From Spirochaetota bacterium (GTDB taxonomy: Bacteria > Spirochaetota > UBA4802 > UB4802): DNA of 8,031 bases. This document shows, piece after piece, positions 7,378 to 8,031 of the stretch. Both the position numbers and the translations under genes were made by a program. The notes below the pieces were generated by a model that was given only the letters and a program-made list of their open reading frames with translations, was not told where the DNA came from and did not search any database. Every line of letters begins with the position of its first letter. Position 1 is the first letter of the stretch. The stretch spans positions 1 through 8,031 of the forward strand of contig JAKPOE010000479.1 in assembly GCA_029548025.1 (NCBI GenBank). Direction: 5' to 3'.

Positions 7378-7986
7378 TTATTTGTCAAATAATTCCTGAA
7401 TATCCTTATACGGTTGCCATCGAATGACAACAAAAAGCAAACAACTTATGGCAAACGTTATTATAACAAATATAATAATCCGTTCGGATGTATAATAGAT
7501 ATAGCCATCATATGGTATAGAGAAGGTTATAACTCCTATTAACGGTTGCTGTGAAACCTGATGACAGAAATTGCATTCCGATTTTCTGAACACAGGAATC
7601 ACTCCAGAGTAACTATCACCCTTAATTACAAATTTTGCTTCAGGTTTAAGCTCCTGTAACAGCGCTATAACCTTACCATCATTGCCAATCTGGCTCATTC
7701 CAGGCGCTTTAACCAATCTGCCCTCAGAATTATAAACATTGATAATAATATTATACTTTGTTGCTATATCATTCAAATAAATCCATGCATACTCTGCTTT
7801 TGACATGGTTTTAATCTGTAAAAAAGAATCTGTGATCAAAAACATGTTCCGTTCAAGTTCTTTAAAATAACCTGATTTATATATTGTAAATATATCGCCA
7901 CTATACGGTGGAACAGAAAAAATCTGGACAAAACTTATACACCAGAGCACCATGAGCATAACTATTAATATTTTCTTAACTATCAT
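7378..7986 (-). CDS. Membrane-anchored sensor-like protein with a single c-type haem motif (CXXCH), no output domain
   Basis: I do not recognise a named gene. The 202-residue product starts with MIVKK and a membrane segment at about 4-22. An extracytoplasmic domain of about 145 residues follows, then a second membrane segment (about 169-188) and a 14-residue cytoplasmic tail. The outer domain has a PAS/Cache-like stretch (IINVYNSEGRLVKAPG, 81-96). Near its end is C138-N-F-C141-H142, the covalent haem c attachment motif, followed by QQPLIGVITFSIP. This layout resembles the periplasmic haem-binding sensor domains (DUF3365/Tll0287-like and the Geobacter chemoreceptor type). Those are normally followed by HAMP and kinase, cyclase or chemotaxis domains, but here the protein stops just after the second membrane segment. 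It could act through a partner encoded upstream, outside the window. C16 in the first segment is not a lipobox (Trp precedes it). Function is inferred from architecture only. Confidence 0.72.
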   Translation of the reverse strand: MIVKKILIVMLMVLWCISFVQIFSVPPYSGDIFTIYKSGYFKELERNMFLITDSFLQIKTMSKAEYAWIYLNDIATKYNIIINVYNSEGRLVKAPGMSQIGNDGKVIALLQELKPEAKFVIKGDSYSGVIPVFRKSECNFCHQVSQQPLIGVITFSIPYDGYIYYTSERIIIFVIITFAISCLLFVVIRWQPYKDIQELFDK

Positions 7987-8012
7987 ACAATCTTTATTTA
8001 TTGTTCAAGGCT

Positions 8013-8018
8013 ATTATA
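8013..8018 (-). promoter_or_regulatory. Possible -10 element for the haem protein gene
   Basis: TATAAT on the minus strand, 26 nt before the ATG at 7986, is a perfect sigma-70 type -10 hexamer. A -35 element would fall outside the window, so it cannot be tested here. The gene's own ribosome site is weak (AAAGA about 5 nt before the ATG). In AT-rich DNA a TATAAT can occur by chance. Confidence 0.4.
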
Positions 8019-8031
8019 TTCCCGGATCGTG

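Noticed and set aside
7936..7941. Possible lipoprotein cysteine (C16) in the haem protein's first hydrophobic segment
   Set aside because: The residues before it are V-L-W. A lipobox needs a small residue just before the Cys, so lipidation is unlikely.

Overview
The window is an AT-rich, gene-dense bacterial chromosomal segment with no RNA genes, mobile elements or CRISPR. It holds two tail-to-tail gene blocks. All recognisable proteins are conserved housekeeping or stress families. The order topA-xerC-hslV-hslU matches the operon known from Firmicutes (topA-trmFO-codV-clpQ-clpY) and from several other phyla, here without trmFO. An N-terminal sensor protein with a c-type haem motif implies a cell with a periplasm and cytochrome c maturation, so a Gram-negative lineage (for example Spirochaetota or a deltaproteobacterium-like group) is more likely than a Firmicute. 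That placement is inference only.

Plus-strand block (1-2337): the 3' end of a cstA-type carbon-starvation/peptide-pyruvate transporter gene, a radical SAM enzyme of the Elp3-like group without an acetyltransferase domain, and hslO (Hsp33, the redox-switched holdase). Spacing is 15 nt and then an 8-nt overlap, so radical SAM and hslO look translationally coupled.

Minus-strand block (7986-2343, read right to left): a short membrane-anchored sensor-like protein with a CXXCH haem motif, a 75-nt gap, then topA, xerC, hslV and hslU packed with a 1-nt gap, an 8-nt overlap and a 1-nt overlap. topA, xerC, hslV and hslU are almost certainly one transcript. HslV and HslU form the two-component ATP-dependent protease; XerC resolves chromosome dimers; TopA relaxes negative supercoils.

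The two blocks meet with only 5 nt between the hslO and hslU stop codons. Each block's only candidate intrinsic terminator lies inside the 3' coding sequence of the opposing gene. The most unusual items are the stand-alone haem sensor module with no output domain and the embedded reciprocal terminators. I see no clear undescribed multi-gene system.
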